Assembly (NCBI RefSeq): GCF_001483135.1
Contig: NZ_LNAL01000003.1
Span: 124,001-188,000 of the forward strand
DNA from: Solirubrum puertoriconensis
Lineage (GTDB): Bacteria > Bacteroidota > Bacteroidia > Cytophagales > Hymenobacteraceae
Direction of reading: 5' to 3'
DNA length: 64,000 bases
Each line of letters begins with the position of its first letter. The first letter of the stretch is position 1. The translations under genes and the position numbers were made by a program. The notes below the pieces were generated by a model. That model worked only from the letters and a program-made list of their open reading frames with translations. It had not been told where the DNA came from and did no database searches. Positions 8,304 to 18,033 of this stretch are shown here, one piece after another.

Positions 8304-11300
8304 ATGTTCAATAAGCTTATTGCGCTAAGCCTCCGGCACAAGCTAGGGGTAGGCGTCGGAGTAGTAGCCCTGTTGGTGTGGGGCCTCTACGCATTGCGGC
8401 ATCTGCCCATCGATGCCGTGCCCGACATCACCAACAACCAGGTTATCGTTTACACGGTGTCGCCCTCGCTGAGCGCGGCCGATGTAGAACGCTTGGTAAC
8501 CTTCCCCGTCGAGCAAAGCGTGGCCACCATTCCGGGCCGCGAAGAGGTGCGCTCGTTTTCGCGCGCAGGCCTCTCGGTAGTTACCATTGTGTTCGGCGAC
8601 GCCATCGACAACTACTGGGCGCGGCAGCAAGTGGCCGAACGATTGCGCGCGGCCGGAGCACAAATACCGCCCGGCCTTGGGCAGCCCGAGATGGGGCCGC
8701 CCACCACCGGCCTGGGCGAAATATACCAGTACACCATCCGCACCAAGCCGGGCTTCGAGAAGAAGTACTCGCTATCCGAGCTGCGCACTTTGCAAGATTG
8801 GGTAGTGCGCCGCCAGTTGCTGGGCACGCCCGGCGTGGCCGATGTATCGTCGTTTGGGGGCTACATGCGCCAGTACGAAGTGGCCGTGGAGCCGGCGCGG
8901 CTGCGCAGCCTGGGGCTTACCGTGGCCGATTTGCAAGAAGCCCTGAGCCGCAACAACGGCAACGCCGGCGGGGGCTACCTCGTGCGCAACCCGCAGGCGT
9001 GGTTTATCCGGACCGAGGGCTTGGCGCAATCCGAGGCTGATATTGGCCGGGCAGTGGTGCGCCCCGCCACCGAAAGCCGCGGGCCCATCCTCATCCGCGA
9101 TGTGGCCGATGTGCGCGCCGGTGCCGCACCGCGCTTTGGTGCCATGACGCGCAACCACCACGGCGAAACCGTGGGCGGCTTGGTGCTGATGCTGCGCGGC
9201 GCCAACTCCTCGGAAGTAGTGGAGGCGGTGAAAGTCAAAATGGCCGCCATCCAGAAAACACTGCCCGCCGGCCTCGAAATCACGCCCTTCCTCGACCGCA
9301 CCAAGCTTGTCGATCAGGCCATCAGCACCGTAGCCAAAAACCTCGCCGAGGGCGCCCTAATTGTGATTTTCGTGCTGGTGCTGTTCTTGGGCAACTGGCG
9401 GGCGGGTTTGCTGGTGGCGTCGGTTATTCCGCTGGCCATGTTGTTTGCCATTGGCATGATGCACGTGTTCGGCGTGTCGGGCAACCTCATGAGCCTAGGG
9501 GCTATCGACTTTGGCCTGATCGTGGACGGCGCCGTTATCATCGTGGAAGCCACCATGCACCGGCTCAGCACGCGTTTCGGGCAGGCCCACGGCAGCGGCG
9601 AGTTGCCCCTCACCAACGACGACCTTTCGCCCGCCGAAATGGACGAAGAGGTGTACGATGCCGCCTCCCGCATTCAGCAGTCGGCTTCGTTCGGGCAGTT
9701 TATCATCCTGATGGTGTACTTGCCTATTTTGGCCCTCACCGGCATCGAAGGCAAAATGTTCCGGCCCATGGCCGAAACCGTGGCCTTTGCCATCCTGGGC
9801 GCCTTTATTTTGTCGCTGACGTACGTGCCGGTGATGTCGGCGCTGCTGCTGCGCAAGGGCGTGCACGGCGGCTGGTCCGATAAAGTGCTGGCCAAGCTGG
9901 GGGCGCGGTACCGGGCATTGGTGCAGCGCGTGCTAACCGTGCCGCAGTTGGTGTTGGGTGCTGCCGCGGCGCTGCTCGTTGGGGCCGTGGTGCTGCTCGG
10001 CACCCTAGGTGGCGAGTTCATACCGACGCTGGAGGAGGGCGACTTTGCCGTGGAAACCCGCGTGCTGCCCGGCTCGTCGCTCGATTACACCATCAAGCAA
10101 GCCCAACAAGCCTCTGATTTGCTGAAGCAACAGTTTCCGGAGGTGAAGGAAGTTGTGGCCAAAATCGGGTCTTCCGAAATTCCCATCGACCCAATGCCGC
10201 TCGAAGCCTGCGACCTTATTGTAGTATTGAAAGACCGCAAGGAATGGTCGTCGGCCGAAAACCGCGAGGACTTGGCCGCCAAAATGGCCCACGCCCTGCG
10301 CGTGCTGCCCGGCGTGACGTTCGGTTTTCAGCAGCCCATTCAAATGCGCTTCAATGAGCTGATCAGCGGCGCGCGGCAGGATGTGGTGGTGAAGATTTAC
10401 GGCGAAGACCTCGACCAGCTTGCCGGTTACGCCCGGCAAGTAGGCAACCTCGTGAAACAAGTACCCGGCGCGGCCGACCTTTATGTGGAGCAGGCTACCG
10501 GCCTGGCCCAAATTGTGGTGCGCCCCGACCGCGAACGACTGGCGCAGTTTGGCTTGAGCGTCGATGACCTCAACCAAAGCATTGCCGCGGCCTTTGCAGG
10601 CGCGGGGGCTGGCCAAGTGTTCGAGGGCGACCGGCGCTTCGACCTTGTGGTGCGCCTCGCCGACCAGTACCGCCACGACATTAGCCAGGTGCGCGCCCTC
10701 AACGTGCCGCTACCAGCGGGCGGGCAGGTACCCCTCGAACAAGTTGCACAGGTTGATTACCAAGTTGGCCCCAGCCAGATTCAGCGCGACAACGCCCAGC
10801 GCCGCATTACGGTGGGCTTCAACGTACGCGGCCGCGATGTGCAGCGCGTGGTGGAGGAGGTGCAGGCGCTGGTGCAAAGCAAGGTGAAGCTCAGCCCGGG
10901 CTACAACGTAACCTACGGCGGGCAGTTTGAGAACCTTCGCCAGGCCAACGAACGGCTGGGCATTGCGGTGCCGGTGGCGCTGCTCATGATTTTCGGTTTG
11001 CTGTTCCTCACGTTCGGCTCGCTCAAGCAAGCGGTGCTCATCTTCACGGCTATTCCGCTGGCGGCGGTGGGCGGCGTGGCGGCTTTGTGGCTGCGCGGCT
11101 TGCCGTTCAGTATTTCGGCGGGGGTGGGCTTTATTGCGCTGTTTGGGGTGGCAGTGCTCAACGGCATTGTGCTGCTGAGCGCGTTTAACACGCTGCGCGA
11201 TTTTGGCGTGCGCGATGTGCGCGAACGGGTGCTGCGCGGCACTGAGGAGCGCCTGCGCCCCGTGCTGATGACGGCCACGGTGGCGTCCCTAGGTTTCTTG

Positions 11301-12779
11301 CCGATGGCCTTGGCCGGCACCGCTGGTGCCGAGGTGCAACGGCCGCTGGCCACTGTGGTAATTGGCGGGCTGGTATCGGCTACGCTGCTTACGCTGCTGG
11401 TGCTGCCGGTGCTGTATTACCTCAGCGAGGCCGAAGGCGGTTTTTGGCGCAATTTGCTGGGCCGCGCATCTAAGTCGAAAGCGGTAGCCGCAATAGGAGC
11501 GGGGCTGGTGCTGTTGCTGCCCGCCGCGGCTTCGGCCCAAACACCCGCTCCCGACCGCAGCACAGCCCCGGCGCCGCTTACCGCAACCGGCGCGGTGCAA
11601 GCTGCCCTAGGTAGAAGCGGCGACGTGCGTGCGGCCAGCTATCAGTTATCGGCCCGTACTGCGGTGCGCGGAGCGGTTTGGGAGCTGCCGCGCACCACGG
11701 TGCAAGCGGGCTACGGGCAGTTCAACTCGCCGTACATGGATAATCAGTTTTCCGTTGCGCAGCCGCTGCCCGCCCTAGGTCAGTACCGCGCCCTGATGGG
11801 CTTGGCAGCGGCGCAAGTAGCCGTAGCCGAAACGGAGCTGGATATGCGCCGCGCCGAGCTGCGCCGGCAGGTGCGTGCTACTTACCAGCAAGCCGTTCAT
11901 GCCCGGCACCGGCTGGTATTGCTGCGCAGTCAGGATAGCCTCAGCCGTGCTTTTCGCCGGGCGGCCGAATTGCGGTTTAAAACCGGCGAGGCAGCCCGCA
12001 TCGAACCCGCCACGGCCGTGGTGCAGCAGGGTGAAACGCAGATAGCTACCGCCCGCACCCGCACCGATTACCTCGCGGCCCGCCGCCAGCTGCAAGCTTT
12101 GCTGCAGTGGCCCGGCCTGCCCGTGCCCGCCGACAGTTTGCTGCAGCCTTTGCCGTTGCCTACCGAAGTGGTAACCCTCCTAGGTGATTCGTTGCAGGCC
12201 ACGGCCGACACCACCAATGCTACCGACCCCACGGCCCGCCTGCTAAACCGGCAAGCCGCCGAGCGCCAGGCCGAAGCCTTGGTGCTGCGGCGCAGCCGTC
12301 GCCCCGAGTTGGGCCTTACGTACCTCAATCAGTCGTTGCGCGGCAATATCCTCTACAAAGGCACCGAGCGTTTCTACGGCCCCGGCAACCGCTTTCAGGC
12401 GGCGCAACTCAGCCTAAACGTACCCCTCTGGACGCGCCCGTACAAAGCCCGCGAAGAAGCTGCTCGGCTGCAGCAGCTGGCAGCGCAAGAGGCATACCGC
12501 CGCCGCGTAGCCGAAGTCGCGGCTAACCAAGCGTCGTTGTTGGCTAGGTTGCGCGAGCAGCAGCAGCGCATGGCTTTCTATCAGCAAACGGGCTTGCCGC
12601 AGGCGGCGCTCATTTTGCGGTTGGCCGGCAAAGGCTGGCGCGCCGGCGAGATGGATTTTGCCGAGTACTTGCTGCACGCCGAACGCGCCCAGCGCCTGCG
12701 CGCCGATTATCTCGATGCCATATTGGCTTACAACCAAACGGTGCTCGAACTAGAGTACCTACTAGGCCGCACCGATTAG
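8304..12779 (+). CDS. CusA/CzcA heavy-metal RND pump fused to a TolC-like outer-membrane factor
   Basis: 1491 residues from MFNKLIALSLRHKLG at 8304; upstream in-frame codons do not resemble the family. Residues 1 to about 1040 are an HME-type RND pump: LRHLPIDAVPDITNNQV, the TM4 signature SLGAIDFGLIVDGAVIIVEA, and paired porter domains. After LPVLYYLSEAEGG comes a linker and a signal-peptide-like hydrophobic segment (residues about 1060-1086, ending AASAQ). About 400 residues of TolC/OEP-type coiled-coil follow (LDMRRAELRRQVRATYQQAV, LRADYLDAILAYNQTVLELEYLLG). The pump exports metal ions (Cu/Ag or Zn/Co/Cd type, not resolvable here) by proton exchange; the fused moiety should provide the exit duct. 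CusB follows. Confidence 0.93.
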   Translation: MFNKLIALSLRHKLGVGVGVVALLVWGLYALRHLPIDAVPDITNNQVIVYTVSPSLSAADVERLVTFPVEQSVATIPGREEVRSFSRAGLSVVTIVFGDAIDNYWARQQVAERLRAAGAQIPPGLGQPEMGPPTTGLGEIYQYTIRTKPGFEKKYSLSELRTLQDWVVRRQLLGTPGVADVSSFGGYMRQYEVAVEPARLRSLGLTVADLQEALSRNNGNAGGGYLVRNPQAWFIRTEGLAQSEADIGRAVVRPATESRGPILIRDVADVRAGAAPRFGAMTRNHHGETVGGLVLMLRGANSSEVVEAVKVKMAAIQKTLPAGLEITPFLDRTKLVDQAISTVAKNLAEGALIVIFVLVLFLGNWRAGLLVASVIPLAMLFAIGMMHVFGVSGNLMSLGAIDFGLIVDGAVIIVEATMHRLSTRFGQAHGSGELPLTNDDLSPAEMDEEVYDAASRIQQSASFGQFIILMVYLPILALTGIEGKMFRPMAETVAFAILGAFILSLTYVPVMSALLLRKGVHGGWSDKVLAKLGARYRALVQRVLTVPQLVLGAAAALLVGAVVLLGTLGGEFIPTLEEGDFAVETRVLPGSSLDYTIKQAQQASDLLKQQFPEVKEVVAKIGSSEIPIDPMPLEACDLIVVLKDRKEWSSAENREDLAAKMAHALRVLPGVTFGFQQPIQMRFNELISGARQDVVVKIYGEDLDQLAGYARQVGNLVKQVPGAADLYVEQATGLAQIVVRPDRERLAQFGLSVDDLNQSIAAAFAGAGAGQVFEGDRRFDLVVRLADQYRHDISQVRALNVPLPAGGQVPLEQVAQVDYQVGPSQIQRDNAQRRITVGFNVRGRDVQRVVEEVQALVQSKVKLSPGYNVTYGGQFENLRQANERLGIAVPVALLMIFGLLFLTFGSLKQAVLIFTAIPLAAVGGVAALWLRGLPFSISAGVGFIALFGVAVLNGIVLLSAFNTLRDFGVRDVRERVLRGTEERLRPVLMTATVASLGFLPMALAGTAGAEVQRPLATVVIGGLVSATLLTLLVLPVLYYLSEAEGGFWRNLLGRASKSKAVAAIGAGLVLLLPAAASAQTPAPDRSTAPAPLTATGAVQAALGRSGDVRAASYQLSARTAVRGAVWELPRTTVQAGYGQFNSPYMDNQFSVAQPLPALGQYRALMGLAAAQVAVAETELDMRRAELRRQVRATYQQAVHARHRLVLLRSQDSLSRAFRRAAELRFKTGEAARIEPATAVVQQGETQIATARTRTDYLAARRQLQALLQWPGLPVPADSLLQPLPLPTEVVTLLGDSLQATADTTNATDPTARLLNRQAAERQAEALVLRRSRRPELGLTYLNQSLRGNILYKGTERFYGPGNRFQAAQLSLNVPLWTRPYKAREEAARLQQLAAQEAYRRRVAEVAANQASLLARLREQQQRMAFYQQTGLPQAALILRLAGKGWRAGEMDFAEYLLHAERAQRLRADYLDAILAYNQTVLELEYLLGRTD

Positions 12780-12787
12780 GCCTGTAA

Positions 12788-12899
12788 TGCGATGTAGCGC
12801 GGGCTTTAGCCCGCGTTCTTCAGAACAAAATCGTTAGAACAGAGTCGTGCATTACTTGTCGTGCCAGCAAACGCAGGCGGAAGCCCGCGCTACGTCGCA
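12788..12899. repeat. REP/BIME-like palindromic element, copy 2
   Basis: Left arm 12794-12817 begins GTAGCGCGGGCTTTAGCCCG; right arm 12870-12893 is its imperfect inverse (ends AAGCCCGCGCTAC). It lies between cusA and cusB, 9 nt after the cusA stop. Same family as 7632-7753 but more diverged. The hairpin could stabilise or attenuate the message between the two genes. Confidence 0.75.
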
Positions 12900-12924
12900 C
12901 AACATTGCATTTCATCAGCTTTCC

Positions 12925-14115
12925 ATGCTTCACCGCTCAACTTCATACTTCCGATACTTGCTGCTTGCAGCCCTAGGTGCTTGCAACTCCGCGCCGGCGG
13001 AGCAGCCGCAGGGGCAGGCTACCGCCGCTACCGAGGCCGCCACACCAACCGCCGAAAACGAGGTGCATCTCAGCGCCGATGAGCTGCGCGTAGCGGGCGT
13101 GCGCACGGGCCGTGTCAGCTACCAATCGGCGGCGGGTGTGCTGCGCGTAAACGGCTCGTTGGAGGCGCCGCCGCAAAGCCTAGTGGTGCTGAGTGCGCCC
13201 TTGGGCGGCTACATCGAGCGGCTACCGTTGTTGCCGGGTGCCCACGTGCGCAAGGGCGAGGCCGTGGCCGTGGTGCGCAACCCCGAGTTTATTCAGGTGC
13301 AGCAGGATTATCGCCAGGTGCTTAGCCAGCTCGAGTACGCCCGCACCGAGATGGAACGCCAACGCCAATTGGTGCAGGAAGAAGTAGCTCCGGCCAAAAA
13401 CTACCAGCGTGCCCAAGCCGAATACCGCAGTTTGCAGGCGCAACGCGATGCCTTAGCGGCGCGGCTACGCCTGGCGGGCTTGCCGGTTCGGGCTAGCGGG
13501 GCCATGGCTACCACGGCCGAGTTGCGGGCGCCCATTAGCGGGTTTGTGCGCCACGTGCGCGCCACCACCGGGCAAACCGTAACCTCCACCGAGCCGGTGG
13601 CCGAACTCGTAGATCCTACCCACCTGCACGTGGAGCTAACGGTGTTTGAGAAAGACGCACCTAGGGTGAAAATGGGCCAGCCCTTGCGCTTCACGCTCGC
13701 GTCCGACTCAGCCGGTGCCCAACACACGGCCCGCATTACGTTGGTAAGCCGCGCCGTCGACCCCGAAGCCCGCACCATAACCGTGCACGCCCACCCCGAC
13801 GAGGAAGATAACCCAGCCTTGTTGCCGGGCATGTTTGTGCGCGCCGCCATCCAAACCGAAACCGGCCAACCAAAAGCCATTACGCCCACATTGCCTGAAG
13901 CGGCCGTAGTCGATTTTGAGGGCCGGAGCTACATTTTCGTGCAGCCCAATCCGGCCCAAGCCCACTACCGCATGGTGGAGGTGCGCCGTGCTGGCGCCGT
14001 CGAAAACGGCACGGTGCCGGTAGTGCTGCCGACCACAGTTACGGCCGAAACGCAAGTGGTAACCACGGGCGCCTACAGCCTGCTAGGCAAGCTGAAAAAC
14101 ACGGCCGAAGAGTAG
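12925..14115 (+). CDS. RND efflux periplasmic adaptor (CusB/CzcB family), lipoprotein
   Basis: 396 residues from MLHRSTSYFRYLLLAALGAC, whose lipobox LGAC fixes the start at 12925. The membrane-fusion-protein features are present: a biotinyl-lipoyl-like half motif (LSAPLGGYIERLPLLPGAHVRKGEAVAVV), a central coiled coil (QVQQDYRQVLSQLEYARTEMERQRQLV), the second lipoyl half (LRAPISGFVRHVRATTGQTV) and a beta-barrel domain. It would bridge CusA and the outer-membrane channel. The gene order (pump-channel fusion first, adaptor second) differs from the classical cusCBA order. Confidence 0.92.
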   Translation: MLHRSTSYFRYLLLAALGACNSAPAEQPQGQATAATEAATPTAENEVHLSADELRVAGVRTGRVSYQSAAGVLRVNGSLEAPPQSLVVLSAPLGGYIERLPLLPGAHVRKGEAVAVVRNPEFIQVQQDYRQVLSQLEYARTEMERQRQLVQEEVAPAKNYQRAQAEYRSLQAQRDALAARLRLAGLPVRASGAMATTAELRAPISGFVRHVRATTGQTVTSTEPVAELVDPTHLHVELTVFEKDAPRVKMGQPLRFTLASDSAGAQHTARITLVSRAVDPEARTITVHAHPDEEDNPALLPGMFVRAAIQTETGQPKAITPTLPEAAVVDFEGRSYIFVQPNPAQAHYRMVEVRRAGAVENGTVPVVLPTTVTAETQVVTTGAYSLLGKLKNTAEE

Positions 14116-14182
14116 CGCTGCGTAAGTTCGGGGCATGAGGGCTGCTCGTTTGCCATTTGTTGTTGCGCCAAACCCCGCCGAA

Positions 14183-15034
14183 ATGCGGAAGGTAGTGTCG
14201 CGCCTGGCACCCACGCCAAGCGGCTATTTGCACCTAGGCAATGCCGTAAATTTTGTGCTGACGTGGCTGCTCGTGCGCCGCGCCGGCGGCACGTTGCACC
14301 TGCGCATCGACGACCTCGACCGCAACCGCCTGCGCCGCGCGTACCTCGAGAGCATCTTCCGCACCATCGAGTGGCTTGGCCTCGACTACGACCACGGCCC
14401 CACCGGCCCCGACGATTTCCTGCGCCACTACTCGCAGCTGCTGCACCAACCCGCGTACAACTACCTGCTGCGCCGCCTGCGCCTGGTGCCCGGCCTGCTG
14501 CATGCCAGTACCCGCTCGCGCACCAACGGCCTCGAAATCCCGGTCGACCTCGACCAACCAGGCGTGGCGTGGCGGGCCCACGTGCCCATCGGTACCACCG
14601 TCAGCTTTGCCGATGACTGGCAAGGTACCAGCAGCCTCGACCTAGGCGCCGCCATGCCCGATTTTGTGCTGCGCAAGAAAGATGCGGTGGTGGCGTATCA
14701 GCTTGCTTCCATTGCCGACGATCTGCGCCTAGGTACCACGCTTATTGTGCGCGGCCAAGACCTGCTGCCCAGTACCGCCGCGCAATTGTGGCTGGCTCAG
14801 CAACTGCCCGAAACCGCCGCTTTCAACGCCGCGCGCATTCAGTTTTTGCACCACCCACTGCTAACCGACTCTGAAGGCCGCAAACTCAGCAAATCGCAGC
14901 AGCTGCCCCTCGATCGTGGCGTGCTTAACGCCGCAACCGGGCCACAGTCCGTGTACGCGGCTGTGGCCCGGTTGCTCCAATTGCCACCCGAAGCGGGCGA
15001 GTCGTTGAGGGCGTTGCAGCAGGCTTTGGGTTAG
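14183..15034 (+). CDS. Glutamyl-tRNA synthetase-like protein (GluQ-type, possible glutamyl-Q tRNA(Asp) synthetase)
   Basis: 283 residues from MRKVVSRLAPTPSGYLHLGN. It has the class I signature variant (PSGYLHLGN) and a KMSKS-like loop (KLSKSQQLPLDRG). There is no anticodon-binding domain, as in GluQ (YadB), which charges queuosine-34 of tRNA(Asp). DLDRNRLRRAYLESIFRTIEWLGLDYD and the IDDLD element fit the family. The cysteine/tyrosine zinc site seen in many GluQ proteins is not visible: the matching stretch reads RLVPGLLHASTRSRT with no Cys. Such a site is missing in some GluQ-like proteins, so the exact substrate is less sure. It ends 6 bp before the convergent DUF5916 gene. Confidence 0.82.
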   Translation: MRKVVSRLAPTPSGYLHLGNAVNFVLTWLLVRRAGGTLHLRIDDLDRNRLRRAYLESIFRTIEWLGLDYDHGPTGPDDFLRHYSQLLHQPAYNYLLRRLRLVPGLLHASTRSRTNGLEIPVDLDQPGVAWRAHVPIGTTVSFADDWQGTSSLDLGAAMPDFVLRKKDAVVAYQLASIADDLRLGTTLIVRGQDLLPSTAAQLWLAQQLPETAAFNAARIQFLHHPLLTDSEGRKLSKSQQLPLDRGVLNAATGPQSVYAAVARLLQLPPEAGESLRALQQALG

Positions 15035-15040
15035 GCAATG

Positions 15041-17578
15041 CTAGCGGCCCTTGCGCAGCGTAAGGTAATCGAGGTAGTACAGCACCTTGATGGACACCGA
15101 GTTGTTGTGCGGGGTGTTGATGGTGTTGTTGAAGTTGTCGAAGTACTGCGGCGTGGCTTGCTCGGCGAGCAGGAAAGTGGAGCCGGCGTTTTTCCATACC
15201 AAACTTACCTGCGAGCCGGGCGCGAACCACCAGGAGTACACCGCATCCACGTTGAAGGCGTTGTAGGTGTTGTCGCGGTTGCGGCGGTAGTCGATGAGCT
15301 CCTCCTGCCCACCTTCTCCTAGCCGCGCAAAGTCACGGTAGCGCACGTTGCTGGTGTAGTGGCGCGTGCGCAGCGTAAACGACATGCGGTTGTTGAAGGT
15401 GTAGGCCATCTGCACCACGTTCGACACCGTCACCACGTTGCGCCGCCCCAGCACCACTTGCCCCACGAACGGCTCGTCCAGCGGCTCGCCCGCGTCCATG
15501 CCCCCGTTCACGTAGCCAATCTCGTTTTGGCCCAGGCTCCAATCGAGCGAGTAGCGGAAGGTGAGGTGGTCGTTGACGCGGTAGCGCGGGTAAGCGCCAA
15601 ACTGGTAGCGGGCCCGGCGCGGGCGGGCGAGGCGGTCGTCGAGGGCATAGCCGCGGATGCCGGCGTTCATGCCCAAGGCAAATTTCTTGCGCGTATCGGA
15701 GTTGAAGAAGGCGAGGAAGAACGTGCTGCCGGGCACCTGCACGTAGTACTTGCCCAGCGGAAACACGCGCGGCTCGTAGAAGTCGTGGTTTTTGGGGTCG
15801 ACACTCATATCAAAGCCAACCTGCAAAAAGCTCTTCGTGAACACCGTGTTGGCGCCTAGGTAGTAGCTGTGGTTTTGGTAGCGGGTGGGCTTGTAGAGCA
15901 ACGAGTAGCGCGCCTGCCCGAAGATGTGGAAGTTGTTGACCTTCCAGAAGGGCTTGTACTTGTGGTAGCCCCAATCAAACGCCTGCGTGATGTTGTTGTT
16001 GCCGAACAAGATGCCCAGGTCGTTGGGGTTGTAGCGGTCCGATTCGATGCGGTGGTTGAGGCCCCACGTCCAGGTGCCGCTGATTTTGCCCACCCCGATT
16101 TCGTACTTAAACCCGTCGCGGTCGTCGATTTGCTCCTCGGAACCGAAGCGGTTGCCGCGCCGCCGCGAGTACACTACGCCGCCATCGAGTGCGTAGGTGT
16201 TGGTTTTGTCGTTGAAGCGGAACAGGCCGCCCGTTACATTGGCGTCGTAGGTTTGGCCCCAGCGCGTGACGTTGGTGTTGATGAGCGAAACATAGGAGTT
16301 GTTTTTCAGCGACTGATCGAGCACGGCGATGTTGTAGTTGCTGAAGGGTTGGGTTTTCACCTGCCGTTCTTCGCCCGTTTCCTCGTTGCGCACGGTGGCG
16401 TACACGTCGTTGCTCAAGGCGTTGAACACACCAATGCCCAAGCCTTGGCGCGTGCGACCCGAAACCTTCGTGGCGTTGAGCAGGCGCGTTTCGGCCGGGT
16501 TGCGCACGATCTTCTCATCGTCGCCCGCCTGCACGTCATAGAAGCCGATAGGCGTGGCACCCACCCGGCGCGAGTAGAACAAGTTGCCTTTGTTGAAGAG
16601 CTCGGTGCCCTCGGTGAAGAACTGCCGGTTTTCGGCGAACTGCACCTCAAAGGGCGAGAGGTTCAGCACCTGGTTGTCGCTCTGCACCTGCCCGAAGTCC
16701 GGCACCAAGGTGGCGTCTAGGGTAAAGCTCTCGTTGATGCCCCACTTCACGTCGGCCCCGCCGTTGAACGAAGTTGTGGTGCGCCGTTGCCCCTCCGCGT
16801 TAAGCGGGTTGTCGTTCACGTAGCCCGATACATAGGGCGTCAGCGAGAGGCGCAGCGGCGGCTTCACGTCGCGCACGCCGTGCAAGGTGCCCCACTGATT
16901 GACGAAGCCGTTGATGGCGGGCTTTACCTCGTTCCAAAAAAACTGTGCGTTGTCGCGCTTGCGCTGGCGGGCAAAGTTGAGGCCCCACAGCTGCTCGGGC
17001 ATGTTGCTGAAGCGAATAGCCGAGTACGGAATTCGGATTTCAGCCACCCAGTCGGTGCCTCTGATGGCGGTGCGGCTTTCCCACACGGCGTTCCAGTTCC
17101 AGTCTTCGCCCACGGCCGGCGAATAGCGCGCATCGAGCTGCACGCCGGTGGGCGTTACCGTGAAGTTGTAGCCGTTGATCTGGTCGTGGTAGGTGTCGAG
17201 AAACACCGAGAAGATATCGGAGTTGCCGAACTGGTCGCGCGCGGTCATTTCGCGCAGAATGGAGTCGGGTGATACGTCGTGCATGATGGCGCCCACGTAC
17301 AGGTTGGCGTCGTCGTAAAGCACGCGCACCTCGGTTTTCTGCTTTTCGGGCACGCCGGGGTTGGGCCGTTGCTGCACAAAGTCGGTAGCCACGGGTGCCT
17401 GCTGCCATGCCGCCTCGTCGAGCACGCCATCCATTTTCAGGGCTTCGCTGATGCGCACGGCCTGCAGCTGCCGCTTAGGCGCCGCCGTGGTTGCCGTTGC
17501 TTGCGCAGCAGCTTGCCGGGCACCTAGGCCCAGCGCCAAAAGCAAACAGGCAACGCGCAGCGTAGAGGTAAAAGACAT
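15041..17578 (-). CDS. DUF5916 protein with N-terminal CBM9-like domain, outer-membrane barrel
   Basis: 845 residues; the start at 17578 (MSFTSTLRVACLLLALG) opens a signal peptide ending AAAQ. The N-terminal domain is of the carbohydrate-binding family 9 type (ISEALKMDGVLDEAAWQQA, VRVLYDDANLYVGAIMHD, WNAVWESRTAI). The large C-terminal part is DUF5916, rich in alternating aromatic strands (FALGMNAGIRGYALDDR, VSLVWKNAGSTF) consistent with an outer-membrane barrel. The family is widespread in Bacteroidota; the ligand is unknown. It stands alone on its strand. Confidence 0.92.
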   Translation of the reverse strand: MSFTSTLRVACLLLALGLGARQAAAQATATTAAPKRQLQAVRISEALKMDGVLDEAAWQQAPVATDFVQQRPNPGVPEKQKTEVRVLYDDANLYVGAIMHDVSPDSILREMTARDQFGNSDIFSVFLDTYHDQINGYNFTVTPTGVQLDARYSPAVGEDWNWNAVWESRTAIRGTDWVAEIRIPYSAIRFSNMPEQLWGLNFARQRKRDNAQFFWNEVKPAINGFVNQWGTLHGVRDVKPPLRLSLTPYVSGYVNDNPLNAEGQRRTTTSFNGGADVKWGINESFTLDATLVPDFGQVQSDNQVLNLSPFEVQFAENRQFFTEGTELFNKGNLFYSRRVGATPIGFYDVQAGDDEKIVRNPAETRLLNATKVSGRTRQGLGIGVFNALSNDVYATVRNEETGEERQVKTQPFSNYNIAVLDQSLKNNSYVSLINTNVTRWGQTYDANVTGGLFRFNDKTNTYALDGGVVYSRRRGNRFGSEEQIDDRDGFKYEIGVGKISGTWTWGLNHRIESDRYNPNDLGILFGNNNITQAFDWGYHKYKPFWKVNNFHIFGQARYSLLYKPTRYQNHSYYLGANTVFTKSFLQVGFDMSVDPKNHDFYEPRVFPLGKYYVQVPGSTFFLAFFNSDTRKKFALGMNAGIRGYALDDRLARPRRARYQFGAYPRYRVNDHLTFRYSLDWSLGQNEIGYVNGGMDAGEPLDEPFVGQVVLGRRNVVTVSNVVQMAYTFNNRMSFTLRTRHYTSNVRYRDFARLGEGGQEELIDYRRNRDNTYNAFNVDAVYSWWFAPGSQVSLVWKNAGSTFLLAEQATPQYFDNFNNTINTPHNNSVSIKVLYYLDYLTLRKGR

Positions 17579-18033
17579 AGCACTCAGGGTTCGGGTGAGA
17601 GAAGGATTGGCAAGAGGTAGCACAAAGGCAAGGCGCTGCCCTGCAACAGCATAGCTGCGCTGAAAAACGACCAGAAAGGCGGAGCAAACAGTACCTGAGC
17701 TAGGTACTACAGCCGGCGGCGCCACTTGCCGGGGTGGCAGCGTCGGGAGCTAGAAAATACCACTACATGCGGCCGCGGCTACTGGTAGGTGCGGCAAGCA
17801 AAACAGGGTGTTTTGTAATTCGGCGGTGGAAACTTCGCCTCGGCGCCAAGGTTACAGGCTGCTGCAATATTTTTTTGCAAAGCTTAGCTTCTGCACCCCA
17901 GAGGCATGCTCTTGGGTAGCGCAATAGGGCGTTTCACCTAGGGCTAAGGCGGTAACGGGCCTGCGTCGAAACTGCGCAGGCCCACCGGCAACAGCCGGGG
18001 CTGCGCTGTGGCGCATCAGCAGCAAGTAGTTGA
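17579..18033. other. Intergenic region, 455 bp, with hairpin at 17957-17983
   Basis: No credible gene. An AT-rich stretch near 17867-17885 (GCAATATTTTTTTGCAA) is the most promoter-like part and would serve the DUF5916 gene only from a distance. A hairpin at 17957-17983 (stem GGGCCTGCG/CGCAGGCCC) lies downstream of endonuclease V and may end its transcript; it has no U-tract. Confidence 0.55.

Noticed and set aside
15359-17272. Long plus-strand open frames opposite the DUF5916 gene
   Set aside because: They mirror the GC-rich third positions of the minus-strand gene, which has clear conserved motifs.
17734-17919. 61-codon plus-strand frame in an intergenic region
   Set aside because: No motif, no promoter and poor codon use.
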